Below are positions 1 through 9,029 of a DNA stretch of 64,000 nucleotides, one piece after another. The stretch is from Bradyrhizobium sp. sBnM-33. Its GTDB lineage: Bacteria > Pseudomonadota > Alphaproteobacteria > Rhizobiales > Xanthobacteraceae. The stretch is taken from positions 806,001 to 870,000 of the forward strand of contig NZ_CP136624.1 of the NCBI RefSeq assembly GCF_032917945.1, read 5' to 3'. The translations under genes were made by a program, and so were the position numbers. Each line of letters opens with the position of its first letter. The first letter of the stretch is position 1. The notes below the pieces were generated by a model, which saw only the letters and a program-made list of their open reading frames with translations, made no database searches and had not been told where the DNA came from.

Positions 1-2
1 GC

Positions 3-1880
3 GCGATCACGTTCACCGATGCCGATCTGACCGACACCCACGAGGTCAAGATCACCGGCGTCAGCGCCTCCGGCGTGATGACCGGCCTCGCCAACGGAAC
101 GGTCCAGCTAAGCTGGCTGTCTCTGGGGCCATTGACCGATTCCACCGATGGCGTGCAGGGCTCGAAGAGCTGGTCGTTCTCGGCGCCGGATAGTTATTTC
201 GACTACCTCGCCGATGGCGAGATGGTCACGCTGACCTACACGGTGGAGGTCGACGACCATCATGGCGGCGTCACCTGGCAGGATGTCGTCGTCACCATCG
301 ACGGCAGCAACGACGCGCCTGAAATCGCCAGTATCGCGCAGCAGGGCCTCACCGAGCGAACCAATGCCGCGGCACTGACGACGACGATCCCTGTTACATT
401 CACCGACCTCGACCTGTCCGATGTCGGCCACACCGCAGCCGTCACTGGCGCGGCGGCGTCCGGTACCACCGCGGGCCTTGGGCTCGATCAGGCGGCGCTG
501 GTCGCGCTGGTCACGCCGGGCGCGGTGACCAAGGGCACTGGTTCATCGTCCGGCTCGGTCGATCTCAGCTTCTCGGCCGCATCGTCCGCTTTCGACTATC
601 TCGCGGCCGGCGAGCAACTGACGCTGACCTACACCGTTTCGATCGACGATGGCGATGGCGGGGTAGCCGCGCAGACCTTCGTCGTCACGATCGCCGGCAC
701 CAATGATGCGCCGGTGTTCACCGGCGCCAGTCTCGCGTCGACCTATCAGGCGGGCGACGCGGCGGTCGCTCTGGCCGGCAGTGTCTCGGCCAGCGACGTC
801 GATAGCAGCAGCTACGCCGGCGGATCGTTCACCGCGACAGTGACGGCTGGCGGAAACCAGGGTGACACGCTTGCCATTGCCAACGGCGACGTCATCTCGC
901 TCAGCGGCACTGACATCCTGTACGACGCGGACGGGGTCGCCGGTCCAGGCAGCGCCAAGATTGTCGGAACGCTCTCGGACTATGACACCAATAGCCTGCT
1001 GGTGGCGCTGAACGGCAAGGCCGACGATGCGGCCGTCGCGGCGCTCGCACAGGCGATCGAGTTCTCGAACACCACGCCGGACGCGGTAGCCGGCGAGCGC
1101 ACCGTAACGTTCACACTCAAGGATGGCGGCGGCACCGCCCATGGCGCAACCGACAACGCGTTCTTCACCACCAAGTTGACGGTCACCGAACCGCCGCCCA
1201 GCAACAACGCGCCGGTCATCCAGACCGACCAGCTCAGCATCACCGACCACCGCGAGGGAACGACCACCCTTTTCGGCCTGTACGTTGCCGATCCCGACGC
1301 GGGAGACACATTGTCGGTCAGCGTCGTGCCCGCAAGTGTTGCCGGTAGTGTCGAGCTGTCGGAGGTCTCCGGCACGCTGGCGCAGGTCAACGATGCGCTG
1401 AGCGTCGTTAACTATCATGACGGCCAGGGAACCCAAGAAGCCGACATTGTGACGGTTACGGTTTCGGATGGCTCCGCCACCGACACTGTAAACTTCATTT
1501 TCAATGTGGCTGGAACGGACGGTCTGGACACCTCGACGCTGGCGACCTCCGGCAAGGACGTGATCTTCTCGACCGAGCAGGCCGACACTTTGGTGGGCGG
1601 CGCCGGCGCCGACCAGTTCGTCTTCGCGGAAGAGATGGGCAAGGACACGGTCGCCGATTTCAAGCCGGGCCAGGACAAAATCGACCTCCTCGCCTACCTG
1701 CCGTTCACGCCAGACGATTCCGACTCCTTCGATGGGTGGCTCAACAGCAGCGCCGTCGAGCAGGTGGGCTCCGATACCCTCATTCAGTTCGATGCAGACA
1801 ACAGCATTCGGCTGTCGAGCGTTGCCAAGGCGAACCTGCAGATGAGCGACTTCATCCTTCACCCCGGCGGATATATCTGA
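3..1880 (+). CDS. VCBS/cadherin-like type I secreted adhesin, C-terminal part (5' truncated by window)
   Basis: The reading frame is open from the first bases, so the true start lies outside the window; about 625 residues are visible. The visible part has two VCBS-type repeats of roughly 100 residues, each with a 'FDYLA.GE..TLTYTV..DD..GG' core and ending 'NDAP'. Two more Ig/cadherin-like segments follow. The last 100 residues carry one RTX-like turn (LVGGAGADQFVF) followed by 'D.VADFKPGQDKIDL', the usual C-terminal secretion end of type I secreted giant proteins. Family knowledge says such proteins are exported in one step by an ABC-HlyD-TolC machine and act in adhesion or biofilm formation. 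The T1SS genes at 14906-17958 are plausible partners (inference). No signal peptide is expected. Confidence 0.85.
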   Translation, partial: AITFTDADLTDTHEVKITGVSASGVMTGLANGTVQLSWLSLGPLTDSTDGVQGSKSWSFSAPDSYFDYLADGEMVTLTYTVEVDDHHGGVTWQDVVVTIDGSNDAPEIASIAQQGLTERTNAAALTTTIPVTFTDLDLSDVGHTAAVTGAAASGTTAGLGLDQAALVALVTPGAVTKGTGSSSGSVDLSFSAASSAFDYLAAGEQLTLTYTVSIDDGDGGVAAQTFVVTIAGTNDAPVFTGASLASTYQAGDAAVALAGSVSASDVDSSSYAGGSFTATVTAGGNQGDTLAIANGDVISLSGTDILYDADGVAGPGSAKIVGTLSDYDTNSLLVALNGKADDAAVAALAQAIEFSNTTPDAVAGERTVTFTLKDGGGTAHGATDNAFFTTKLTVTEPPPSNNAPVIQTDQLSITDHREGTTTLFGLYVADPDAGDTLSVSVVPASVAGSVELSEVSGTLAQVNDALSVVNYHDGQGTQEADIVTVTVSDGSATDTVNFIFNVAGTDGLDTSTLATSGKDVIFSTEQADTLVGGAGADQFVFAEEMGKDTVADFKPGQDKIDLLAYLPFTPDDSDSFDGWLNSSAVEQVGSDTLIQFDADNSIRLSSVAKANLQMSDFILHPGGYI

Positions 1881-1957
1881 TCCTGCTCGTAGGCCCGGGA
1901 TGGCCCCCGTGAGACTGGAGGCATGCCTGACGTTCCGATGCGTGATATCCAGACAGT

Positions 1958-4186
1958 ATGAAACAACTGCGGGTACTACGGCGATGGTTTGCGCGGCGCA
2001 TCGGCTACGCCCGACTGCTTTGCCTGGTGCTGCTGATCGGGTTCGCCGCGCTTCGCGTCGCCGATCCTGCCCCCGTTGAGGAAATCCGCGTCAGAACCTT
2101 TGATGCCTTCCAGCGCATCGATCCGCGCAAGAAGACGGCACGGCCGGTCACCATTGTCGATATCGACGACAAGAGCCTCGAAAAGCTCGGGCAGTGGCCG
2201 TGGCCGCGCACCCGGCTTGCTGACCTCATCACCGAACTGACCCAGCTCGGCGCGGTCGTGATCGCGTTCGACGCGGTGTTCCCGGAGCCCGACCGTCTCA
2301 ACCCTGCCTTGGCCGCGGACACCTTCCGCAATCTCGACGAGGAAACCCGTACCAGGCTGCGCGCCCTGCCGAGCAACGACCAGATCTTCGCCGACGCCAT
2401 CCGGAAGTCGCGCGTCGTGCTCGGCGAATCCGGCTTGCCGGAGGAAATCGCAACGCTGGACAAGACGCTACCGGTCACCGGGCTCGCGATGCTGGGCGAG
2501 GAGCCGCAGCGCTTCATGTTCGATTTTCCCGGCCTTCTGCGCAACGTTCCGGTGCTGGAGCATGCTGCCGCCGGGCGCGGCCTGTTCACCATTAGGCCCG
2601 AACGCGACGGCATCGTGCGGCGGGTGCCGATGATCATGCTGGCGCAGGGCCAGACCATGCCGTCGCTGACGTTCGAGATGCTTCGGGTGGCCAGCGGGTC
2701 CGGCACCATCCTGATCAAGGCCGAAAAGGCCGGCATCAAGAGCCTTGGCATCAAGGGCGTCCAGATCCCGACCGACCATAATGGCCAGCTCTGGGTCCAC
2801 TACGCCCGCAACGATGCCTCGATCTATGTTCCGGCGGTCAACGTGCTGGAGAAAAACGTCGCGCCCGACATGATCGCGGGCAAGCTGGTGCTGATCGGCA
2901 CTTCGGCGGTCGGCCTCAACGACATCAAGACCACGCCGGTGTCCCGCGCCATGCCGGGCGTCGAGATCCACGCCCAGGTGCTCGAAAGCGCGCTGACCGG
3001 CGCGGTGATCTCGCAGCCGAACTATGGCATCGCCGTCGAATTCGCGACCGCGCTGCTGTTCGGGCTTCTGGTTATCGCGTTCGCGCCGCTGTTCGGGCCG
3101 GTCACGCTGGTCGCGCTGGGAGCGGCGTTTGCGGCCGCGTTGCTCGGAACGTCGGTGTATTTCTACACGCAGCACCGGCTGCTGATCGATTTCACCTATC
3201 CCCTGATGTCGACCACAGCGATCTATCTCACGCTGATCTTTTCGAGTTTTGTTCGGGAACAGCAGCAGCGTAAGCAGATTCGCGGCGCGTTTGCGCAGTA
3301 TATGTCGCCCGTGCTGGTCGAGCAGCTGGCCCAATCGCCGGAAAAGCTCGTGCTCGGCGGCGAGGAGCGCGAGATGACCATCATGTTCTCGGATGTTCGC
3401 GGCTTCACCACAATCTCGGAGACTTACAAGAACGATCCGCAAGGCCTGACAGCACTGATGAATCGCTTCCTGACGCCGCTGACCAACGCGATCCTCGCCC
3501 GCAAGGGTTATATCGACAAGTATATGGGCGACGCCATCATGGCGTTCTGGAACGCGCCGCTCGACGACAAGCAGCATGAGATCAACGCCTGCGAGGCTGC
3601 GATCGATATGCTGGAGAAGATTGACGAGGTCAACAAGCAGCGCGAGCAGGAAGCCGCCGATGGCGGCCACGTCTACATCCCGCTCAACGTCGGCATCGGC
3701 ATCAATACAGGCATCGGCGTGGTCGGCAACATGGGGTCCGATCTCAAGTTCAACTATTCGGTGCTCGGCGACAGTGTCAATCTCGCTTCACGCCTGGAAG
3801 GCCAGTCCAAGGAGTACGGTTTTCCGATCATCGTCGGATCGAAGACCGCGATGGCCGCGAAGGAGAAGTTCGCAATCCTCGAGCTCGACTTCATCATGGT
3901 GAAGGGCAAGACGGAGCCGGAGGTGATCTACGCCGTCGCCGGGCGCGAAGATCTCGCGCAGTCCGGCCGCTTCCAGCGCCTGCGCAATCTCACGATCGAG
4001 ATGCTGGCCTGCTACCGCAACCGCGACTGGGATGGCGCGCTCGCGGCCATCGAGCGCGGCCGCAAGGCCGACGAGGCAAACGTCCTGGAGCGGCTCTATG
4101 ATCTCTACGAAGCCCGGATCCGCGGCTATCTCGAAAACCCGCCGCCGGAAGACTGGAACGGCGCCTTCGCGCTGCTGACGAAGTAA
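1958..4186 (+). CDS. CHASE2-domain class III adenylate cyclase
   Basis: The 742-residue protein should make cAMP from ATP. One N-terminal membrane helix (about residues 18-35) precedes a periplasmic CHASE2 sensor (about 45-340). About three helices follow (350-430), then a cytosolic class III cyclase domain (470-650). Metal-binding Asp479 (FSDVRGF) and Asp525 (KYMGD) are present. So are the adenine-selecting Lys521 and the transition-state residues Asn608 and Arg612 (VNLASR). The second purine-contact position is Ser601 rather than Asp, as in many bacterial CHASE2 cyclases, so ATP is the likely substrate but this is not proven. The gene stands alone, with 77 bases separating it from the adhesin. 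The CHASE2 ligand is unknown. A cyclic-nucleotide-binding protein is encoded at 63196. Confidence 0.9.
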   Translation: MKQLRVLRRWFARRIGYARLLCLVLLIGFAALRVADPAPVEEIRVRTFDAFQRIDPRKKTARPVTIVDIDDKSLEKLGQWPWPRTRLADLITELTQLGAVVIAFDAVFPEPDRLNPALAADTFRNLDEETRTRLRALPSNDQIFADAIRKSRVVLGESGLPEEIATLDKTLPVTGLAMLGEEPQRFMFDFPGLLRNVPVLEHAAAGRGLFTIRPERDGIVRRVPMIMLAQGQTMPSLTFEMLRVASGSGTILIKAEKAGIKSLGIKGVQIPTDHNGQLWVHYARNDASIYVPAVNVLEKNVAPDMIAGKLVLIGTSAVGLNDIKTTPVSRAMPGVEIHAQVLESALTGAVISQPNYGIAVEFATALLFGLLVIAFAPLFGPVTLVALGAAFAAALLGTSVYFYTQHRLLIDFTYPLMSTTAIYLTLIFSSFVREQQQRKQIRGAFAQYMSPVLVEQLAQSPEKLVLGGEEREMTIMFSDVRGFTTISETYKNDPQGLTALMNRFLTPLTNAILARKGYIDKYMGDAIMAFWNAPLDDKQHEINACEAAIDMLEKIDEVNKQREQEAADGGHVYIPLNVGIGINTGIGVVGNMGSDLKFNYSVLGDSVNLASRLEGQSKEYGFPIIVGSKTAMAAKEKFAILELDFIMVKGKTEPEVIYAVAGREDLAQSGRFQRLRNLTIEMLACYRNRDWDGALAAIERGRKADEANVLERLYDLYEARIRGYLENPPPEDWNGAFALLTK

Positions 4187-4197
4187 CGCCGCAGCGA

Positions 4198-4278
4198 GTA
4201 GGATGGGTGGAGCGAAGCGATACCCATCAATTGCTCGGCGTAAGCATGATGGGCTTCGCTGCGCTCTACCCATCCTAC
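4198..4278. repeat. Palindromic intergenic repeat, family A (copy 1)
   Basis: An 81-base inverted repeat starts GTAGGATGGGT and ends ACCCATCCTAC, with AGCGAAGCGA inside. It sits 11 bases after the cyclase stop. Related copies are at 54716-54794 and 55959-56040. It may fold in RNA and act as a 3' end or stabiliser (inference). Confidence 0.85.
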
Positions 4279-4282
4279 CGAC

Positions 4283-4372
4283 TCGTCATGCGCGGGCTTG
4301 ACCCGCGCATCCATCACCCTTCAGAAGAATCTTGCGAACGAGATGGATTGCCGGGTCAAGCCCGGCAATTAC
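4283..4372. repeat. Palindromic intergenic repeat, family B (copy 1)
   Basis: The element starts TCGTCATGCGCGGGCTTGAC and ends with GCCGGGTCAAGCCCGGCAAT. It directly abuts the family A element and fills the gap between the convergent cyclase and substrate-binding protein genes. A closely related copy is at 43437-43530 and a diverged one at 30835-30936. Confidence 0.8.
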
Positions 4373-4381
4373 AGTGGGCCC

Positions 4382-5995
4382 TCACTCCAGCCCGATCTGC
4401 GTCAGGTCTTGAAACCAGTGCTGCGCCTGCACGAACTTCTTCACCTTCGGCGACAGCGCGTGCGGGTTGGTGTCGTGCACCACCCAGACCAGCGTGGCGT
4501 CATCGACGATTTGCGCGTGTGCCTGTGCCAGCAGCTCGTCCTGCTTAGCGACATCAAACGTCTGCTTGGCCTTGTCGATCAGCGCGTCGACCTTCGGATT
4601 TTTGTAGCCGCCCCAGTTGACGCCGACCGGCGCGATCTGGCCGGAGTGGAAGAAGCGCACGATCGCGTAAAGCGGGTCCGAGGTGACATAGGCTATGTTG
4701 TTCGACGTGATGACGGCGTTCATCTCGTCGGCCGCGCCCTTGCGCCAGGCCGTGTATAGCGTCTCGAGCTCGACCACCTTGAAGTCGATCTCGATGCCGA
4801 TTTCCTTGAAGCTCTGCTGCAGGAATTCGTTCATCGGCAGCGACAGCATCTGCCCGGTGCCGCCCTGCGCGATGATGAAGGTCGTCTTCAGCGGCTTTTC
4901 CTTCGAATAGCCGGCCTCCTGCACCAGCTTCTTCGCCGCGGCGACATCATATTTGAGCTCGAAGGACGGTTTGCCGAACCACGGGCTCGACGGATCGACC
5001 TGGCCCTTGGCGGGCTTGGCCAGACCGTTCATCAGGCCGACCACGGCCTCGCGGTCGATCGCGAGGTTCAGGGCCTTGCGCAGCCTGACGTCGGTCCAGG
5101 GCGAGCCGGGCAGCACGCTCAGATGATAATTCCAGACATGCGGCGTGACGTTGTCGACGATCTTCATGCCCGCGGATTTGAGCTGCGGCACCGCATCCGG
5201 CGCCGGCGTTTCGATCAGATCGACCTGGCCGGCCAACAGCGCGTTGGTGCGCGTCAGCGCTTCCGGCATCGGAAGCAGCACGATCTTGTCGGCCTTCGGA
5301 AGCCGCTTCTTGTCCCAATAATCGGCATTCCTGGTCAGCTCGGCGAGTTCGCGCGGGACGAGCTTCGTCAGCTTGAACGGCCCGGTGCCGGAGGGCTGGC
5401 TGGCGAACTTGTCCCAGTCCTTGCCGAGCTTTTCATATTGCGCCGGGCTGGAGACCAGAAACCACAGCATCTGGTACGGAAAGAAGGAATCGACGGCCTT
5501 GGTCGTGATCTCGATGGTCGCATCGTCGATCTTGACGTAGCTCGCGACCGAGGGCAGGCGGGTCTTGACCTGCGCGCTCTGGCGCTTGTCGAACTGCGGT
5601 GCCTTGTCGTTGAGCACCTTATCCAGATTCCAGATCACCGCGTCGGCATTGAACTCGCTGCCGTCATGAAATTTGACGCCCTTACGCAGAGTGAAGCGCC
5701 ATTTCTTCTTGTCGCTGTCATCGACCTTCCATTCGGTCGCAAGCCCCGGCACCAGCTTGCCCGGCCGGTCGGCCACATCCATCTCCCAGGCCACCAGCGG
5801 ATCGTAGATCGTATAGGCAGAAAACTGATAGGCACCGGCGCCGCGGTCGGGCTGGCCTGTCGTCAGCGGGATGTCCGCCATCGAAATGCCGTAGCGCACA
5901 ATGGTTTCGGCCTGCGCCGAAATCATGGAGATGCCAAGAGCCAAACCTACGGCTAGAGTTGCGGCAGGAAGAAGCATCGAATTTCGTGTGCGCAT
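4382..5995 (-). CDS. ABC transporter substrate-binding protein, family 5 (peptide/nickel type)
   Basis: The 537-residue protein is a periplasmic solute receptor of the SBP_bac_5 family, the usual length for DppA/OppA-like proteins. A signal peptide covers residues 1-29 and ends AQA before Glu30. Family landmarks include 'LVPGLATEWKVDD', 'KKWRFTLRKGVKFHDGS' and 'GTGPFKL'. It is divergent from a second, clearly related receptor gene at 6200; both mature proteins begin with the same kind of 'RYGISMADIP..TGQPD' stretch. It probably feeds the permeases at 8074-9917. The ligand cannot be told from sequence; the amidase genes in the operon suggest an amide or peptide-like compound (inference). Confidence 0.9.
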   Translation of the reverse strand: MRTRNSMLLPAATLAVGLALGISMISAQAETIVRYGISMADIPLTTGQPDRGAGAYQFSAYTIYDPLVAWEMDVADRPGKLVPGLATEWKVDDSDKKKWRFTLRKGVKFHDGSEFNADAVIWNLDKVLNDKAPQFDKRQSAQVKTRLPSVASYVKIDDATIEITTKAVDSFFPYQMLWFLVSSPAQYEKLGKDWDKFASQPSGTGPFKLTKLVPRELAELTRNADYWDKKRLPKADKIVLLPMPEALTRTNALLAGQVDLIETPAPDAVPQLKSAGMKIVDNVTPHVWNYHLSVLPGSPWTDVRLRKALNLAIDREAVVGLMNGLAKPAKGQVDPSSPWFGKPSFELKYDVAAAKKLVQEAGYSKEKPLKTTFIIAQGGTGQMLSLPMNEFLQQSFKEIGIEIDFKVVELETLYTAWRKGAADEMNAVITSNNIAYVTSDPLYAIVRFFHSGQIAPVGVNWGGYKNPKVDALIDKAKQTFDVAKQDELLAQAHAQIVDDATLVWVVHDTNPHALSPKVKKFVQAQHWFQDLTQIGLE

Positions 5996-6130
5996 GAATT
6001 AGGCTCCATCGGCGAGGTTTGGAGCTAAAAATGCAAGCTTGGTGCCAGCTTAGGCATCGGACGTGACTTGCATGCGCGCTTCACAAGGAGTTGTGCGGTC
6101 AAACGCATAGCCCGGAGGGAAGCGCGCCGT

Positions 6131-6147
6131 TTGGCACAGGCGTTGCA
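6131..6147 (+). promoter_or_regulatory. Candidate sigma-54 (RpoN) promoter
   Basis: TTGGCACAGGCGTTGCA contains the GG and GC elements at 6133-6134 and 6145-6146 with exactly ten bases between them. It matches the TGGCAC-N5-TTGCA consensus very closely. It lies 53 bases before the ATG of the plus-strand receptor gene, in the divergent region 5996-6199. If real, an enhancer-binding activator and nitrogen status would control the import operon. Confidence 0.6.
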
Positions 6148-6199
6148 TACGGCTGCATAAGAATTAGTCACCGGAGCGTGGAGAAGGGGATTGCTGCAA

Positions 6200-7858
6200 A
6201 TGCGTAACGACAAATCGAAGAAGACGGCCACCGCGTGGCTGCTGGCGACGGCGCTGGTGGTCGGGTTGCCGCAACTCGCAAGCGCCGAAACGGTGCTGCG
6301 GATCGGCATGACGGCTGCCGATATTCCGCGCACGCTCGGCCAGCCCGATCAGGGTTTTGAAGGCAACCGATTTACCGGGTTAACCATGTATGACGGCCTG
6401 ACGATGTGGGACCTCTCGTCCCGCGACAAGGCAAGCGTCATGATTCCGGGCCTTGCGACCGAATGGAAGGTGGACGAAGCCGACAAGAAGAAGTGGACTT
6501 TCAAGCTGCGTCCCGACGTCAAATTCCATGACGGCTCGCCGTTCAACGCCGACGCGGTGGTCTGGAACGTCGAAAAGGTGCTGAAGCAGGATGCGCCGCA
6601 GTTCGACGCCAGCCAGGTCGGCGTCACCGCCTCGCGCATGCCGACGCTGGCATCCGCGCGCAAGATCGACGACATGACGGTGGAATTGACAACCAAGGAG
6701 CCGGACAGCTTTCTCCCGATCAACCTGACCAACCTGTTCATGGCGAGCCCTGCCAAGTGGCAGGCGTTCTATGACAAGGCTGAAGGCGCCGACGCCAAGG
6801 CGAAATCGCAGGCCGCCTGGGCCGCGTTCGCCAGGGACGCCTCGGGCACCGGCCCCTGGAAGATGTCGAAGTTCACGCCGCGCGAGCGGCTCGAACTCAT
6901 CAAGAACGAAGGCTATTGGGACAAGGGCCGCGTGCCCAAGATCGACCGGATGGTGCTGCTGCCGATGCCGGAAGCCAATGCCCGCACCGCGGCATTGCTG
7001 TCCGGCCAGGTCGACTGGGTCGAGGCGCCGGCGCCCGATGCGGTCAAGGAGATCAAGGCGCGCGGCTTCCAGCTCCAGGCCAATGAATCGCCGCACGTCT
7101 GGCCATGGCAGTTTTCGCGCATTGAAGGCTCGCCCTGGAACGACATCCGGGTCCGCAAGGCCGCCAATCTCTGCGTCGACCGCGAAGGGCTCAAGGAGGG
7201 GCTGCTCGCGGGCCTGATGGTGCCGGCGACCGGCACGTTCGAGCCCGGCCACCCCTGGCGCGGAAAGCCGACCTTCGAGATCAAATATGACCTGAAGGCC
7301 GCTCAGAAGCTGATGCAGGAGGCCGGATACGGCCCGAACAAGAAGCTGACGGTGAAGACGCAGACTTCGGCGTCGGGATCGGGCCAGATGCAGCCTCTGC
7401 CGATGAACGAGTATCTGCAGCAGGCGCTGGCGGAATGCTACTTCGACGTCCAGCTCGACGTCATCGAGTGGAACACGCTGTTCACCAATTGGCGCCGCGG
7501 CGCCAAGGACCCGAGCGCTAACGGCGCCAACGCCACCAACGTGACCTACGCGGCGATGGATCCGTTCTTCGCGCTGGTGCGCTTCCTGCAGTCGTCGATG
7601 GCGCCTCCCGTCTCGAACAATTGGGGCTACATCAACAACCCCAAGTTCGACGAGCTGGTCACGAAAGCGCGCCAGACCTTCGATCCGGCGGCGCGTGACG
7701 CGGCGCTGGCCGAACTGCACGCGGCTTCGGTGGACGATGCGGCGTTCCTCTACGTCGCCCACGACGTCTCCCCCCGGGCCATGAGCCCGAAGGTGAAAGG
7801 CTTCGTGCAGCCGAAGAGCTGGTTCGTCGACTTCTCGCCGGTGTCGATGGCGCCGTAA
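6200..7858 (+). CDS. ABC transporter substrate-binding protein, family 5 (peptide/nickel type)
   Basis: The 552-residue periplasmic receptor heads the import operon. The ATG at 6200 is preferred over an in-frame TTG at 6191 because the ribosome site AAGGGGA lies nine bases upstream of the ATG. A signal peptide spans residues 1-29 (cut after ASA). SBP_bac_5 landmarks are 'MIPGLATEWKVDEADKKKW', 'VKFHDGSPFNADAV' and 'GTGPWKMSKF'. It is a diverged paralogue of the 4382-5995 gene; together they suggest one transporter with two receptors of different specificity. A 215-base gap holding a large palindromic repeat separates it from the permease genes. A sigma-54-like promoter lies just upstream. Confidence 0.9.
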   Translation: MRNDKSKKTATAWLLATALVVGLPQLASAETVLRIGMTAADIPRTLGQPDQGFEGNRFTGLTMYDGLTMWDLSSRDKASVMIPGLATEWKVDEADKKKWTFKLRPDVKFHDGSPFNADAVVWNVEKVLKQDAPQFDASQVGVTASRMPTLASARKIDDMTVELTTKEPDSFLPINLTNLFMASPAKWQAFYDKAEGADAKAKSQAAWAAFARDASGTGPWKMSKFTPRERLELIKNEGYWDKGRVPKIDRMVLLPMPEANARTAALLSGQVDWVEAPAPDAVKEIKARGFQLQANESPHVWPWQFSRIEGSPWNDIRVRKAANLCVDREGLKEGLLAGLMVPATGTFEPGHPWRGKPTFEIKYDLKAAQKLMQEAGYGPNKKLTVKTQTSASGSGQMQPLPMNEYLQQALAECYFDVQLDVIEWNTLFTNWRRGAKDPSANGANATNVTYAAMDPFFALVRFLQSSMAPPVSNNWGYINNPKFDELVTKARQTFDPAARDAALAELHAASVDDAAFLYVAHDVSPRAMSPKVKGFVQPKSWFVDFSPVSMAP

Positions 7859-7882
7859 GGGCGGAGCGCGTGATGTTTGCTG

Positions 7883-8057
7883 CCCCTCTCCCCTTGTGGG
7901 AGAGGGTGGATCGAATGAGCGAAGCGCATTCGAGACGGGTGAGGGGTTCTCTCCGCGGACCTACCTCTCTCGTTTGCAACGTCTGCATCCGCGGATAGAA
8001 CCCCTCATCCGGCGTGGACCAAGGTCCGCGCCACCTTCTCCCACAGGGGGAGAAGGG
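7883..8057. repeat. Palindromic intergenic repeat, family D (copy 1)
   Basis: The element starts CCCCTCTCCCCTTGTGGGAG and ends CTTCTCCCACAGGGGGAGAA. Its inner arms GGGTGAGGGGT and ACCCCTCATCC can pair. It sits between the receptor gene and the permease genes, and its last bases supply the purine-rich stretch just before the permease start. Other copies: 46934-47069, 51822-51949, 59591-59712. Confidence 0.85.
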
Positions 8058-8073
8058 AAGAAGAGAGTTGCTC

Positions 8074-9027
8074 GTGTTCGCTTACATTGCCCGGCGTATC
8101 GTCTACGTCATTCCGATCGTGATCAGCGTCGCGCTGGTGTGCTTTCTGCTCGTGCACATCACGCCCGGCGATCCCCTGGTCGCCGTGCTTCCGGCGGATG
8201 CCTCGCAGGAACTTGCGGCGCAAATGCGAACGGCTTACGGCTTCGACCGGCCGCTCCCGGTCCAGTTTGGCCTTTGGCTGTGGCGCGCCATCCATGGCGA
8301 TCTCGGCAGTTCGATCGCGACCGGTCGCCCGGTGCTGACTGAAGTGTTGCGGGCGGTCGGCAACACGGTCACGCTTGCGATTGCCGCCGCGCTGATCGGC
8401 TTCACGCTCGGGCTGATGTTCGGCCTGATCGCCGGCTATTTCCGCGACACCTGGATCGACAAGGTCGCGACCTCCATCGCGATCGCCGGCGTCTCCGTGC
8501 CGCATTACTGGCTCGGTATGGTGATGGTCATCATCTTCTCGGTGCAGCTGAACTGGCTGCCCGCCGTCGGTGCCGGCCCCGGCGGCTCCGGTTCGTGGGG
8601 CTGGGACTGGGAGCACATGAAATACCTGATCCTGCCGGCGATCACGACGTCCGTGATCCCGATGGGCATCATCACCCGCACCGTGCGCGCGCTGACCGGC
8701 GACATCCTTTCGCAGGACTTTGTTGAAGCGCTGCGCGCAAAAGGCCTGCGCGAATGGGACGTGTTCCGCCACGTCATCAAGAACGCCGCGCCCACCGCGC
8801 TTGCGGTGATGGGCCTGCAATTGGGTTACATGCTCGGCGGCTCGATCCTGATCGAGACCGTGTTCTCGTGGCCCGGCTCGGGCTTGCTGCTTAATTCCGC
8901 GATCTTCCAGCGCGACCTGCCGCTGTTGCAGGGCACGATTCTGGTGCTGGCGCTGTTCTTCGTCACGCTCAATCTGCTGGTCGATATCGCGCAGGCGGCG
9001 ATCGACCCGCGCATCAAGCGGGGCTGA
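8074..9027 (+). CDS. ABC transporter permease, DppB/OppB type
   Basis: The 317-residue inner-membrane permease has about six helices, starting 'FAYIARRIVYVIPIVI', the standard N-terminus of DppB-like subunits. The EAA loop is visible as 'DFVEALRAKGLREWDVFRHVIKN' (split here by reading, about residue 215-238). I start at GTG 8074; a TTG at 8068 is also possible, and an open frame further upstream lies inside the repeat and is not believed. It forms the channel with the DppC-type subunit that starts three bases after its stop. It belongs to the tightly packed operon that ends at 13596. Confidence 0.88.
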   Translation: MFAYIARRIVYVIPIVISVALVCFLLVHITPGDPLVAVLPADASQELAAQMRTAYGFDRPLPVQFGLWLWRAIHGDLGSSIATGRPVLTEVLRAVGNTVTLAIAAALIGFTLGLMFGLIAGYFRDTWIDKVATSIAIAGVSVPHYWLGMVMVIIFSVQLNWLPAVGAGPGGSGSWGWDWEHMKYLILPAITTSVIPMGIITRTVRALTGDILSQDFVEALRAKGLREWDVFRHVIKNAAPTALAVMGLQLGYMLGGSILIETVFSWPGSGLLLNSAIFQRDLPLLQGTILVLALFFVTLNLLVDIAQAAIDPRIKRG

Positions 9028-9029
9028 TC

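Noticed and set aside
543..1862. 439-codon minus-strand frame opposite the adhesin gene
   Set aside because: It shadows the VCBS protein, whose plus-strand frame has clear domain repeats; no ribosome site or family features.
2468..3670. 400-codon minus-strand frame opposite the cyclase gene
   Set aside because: All catalytic motifs are on the plus strand; the reverse frame has biased composition only.
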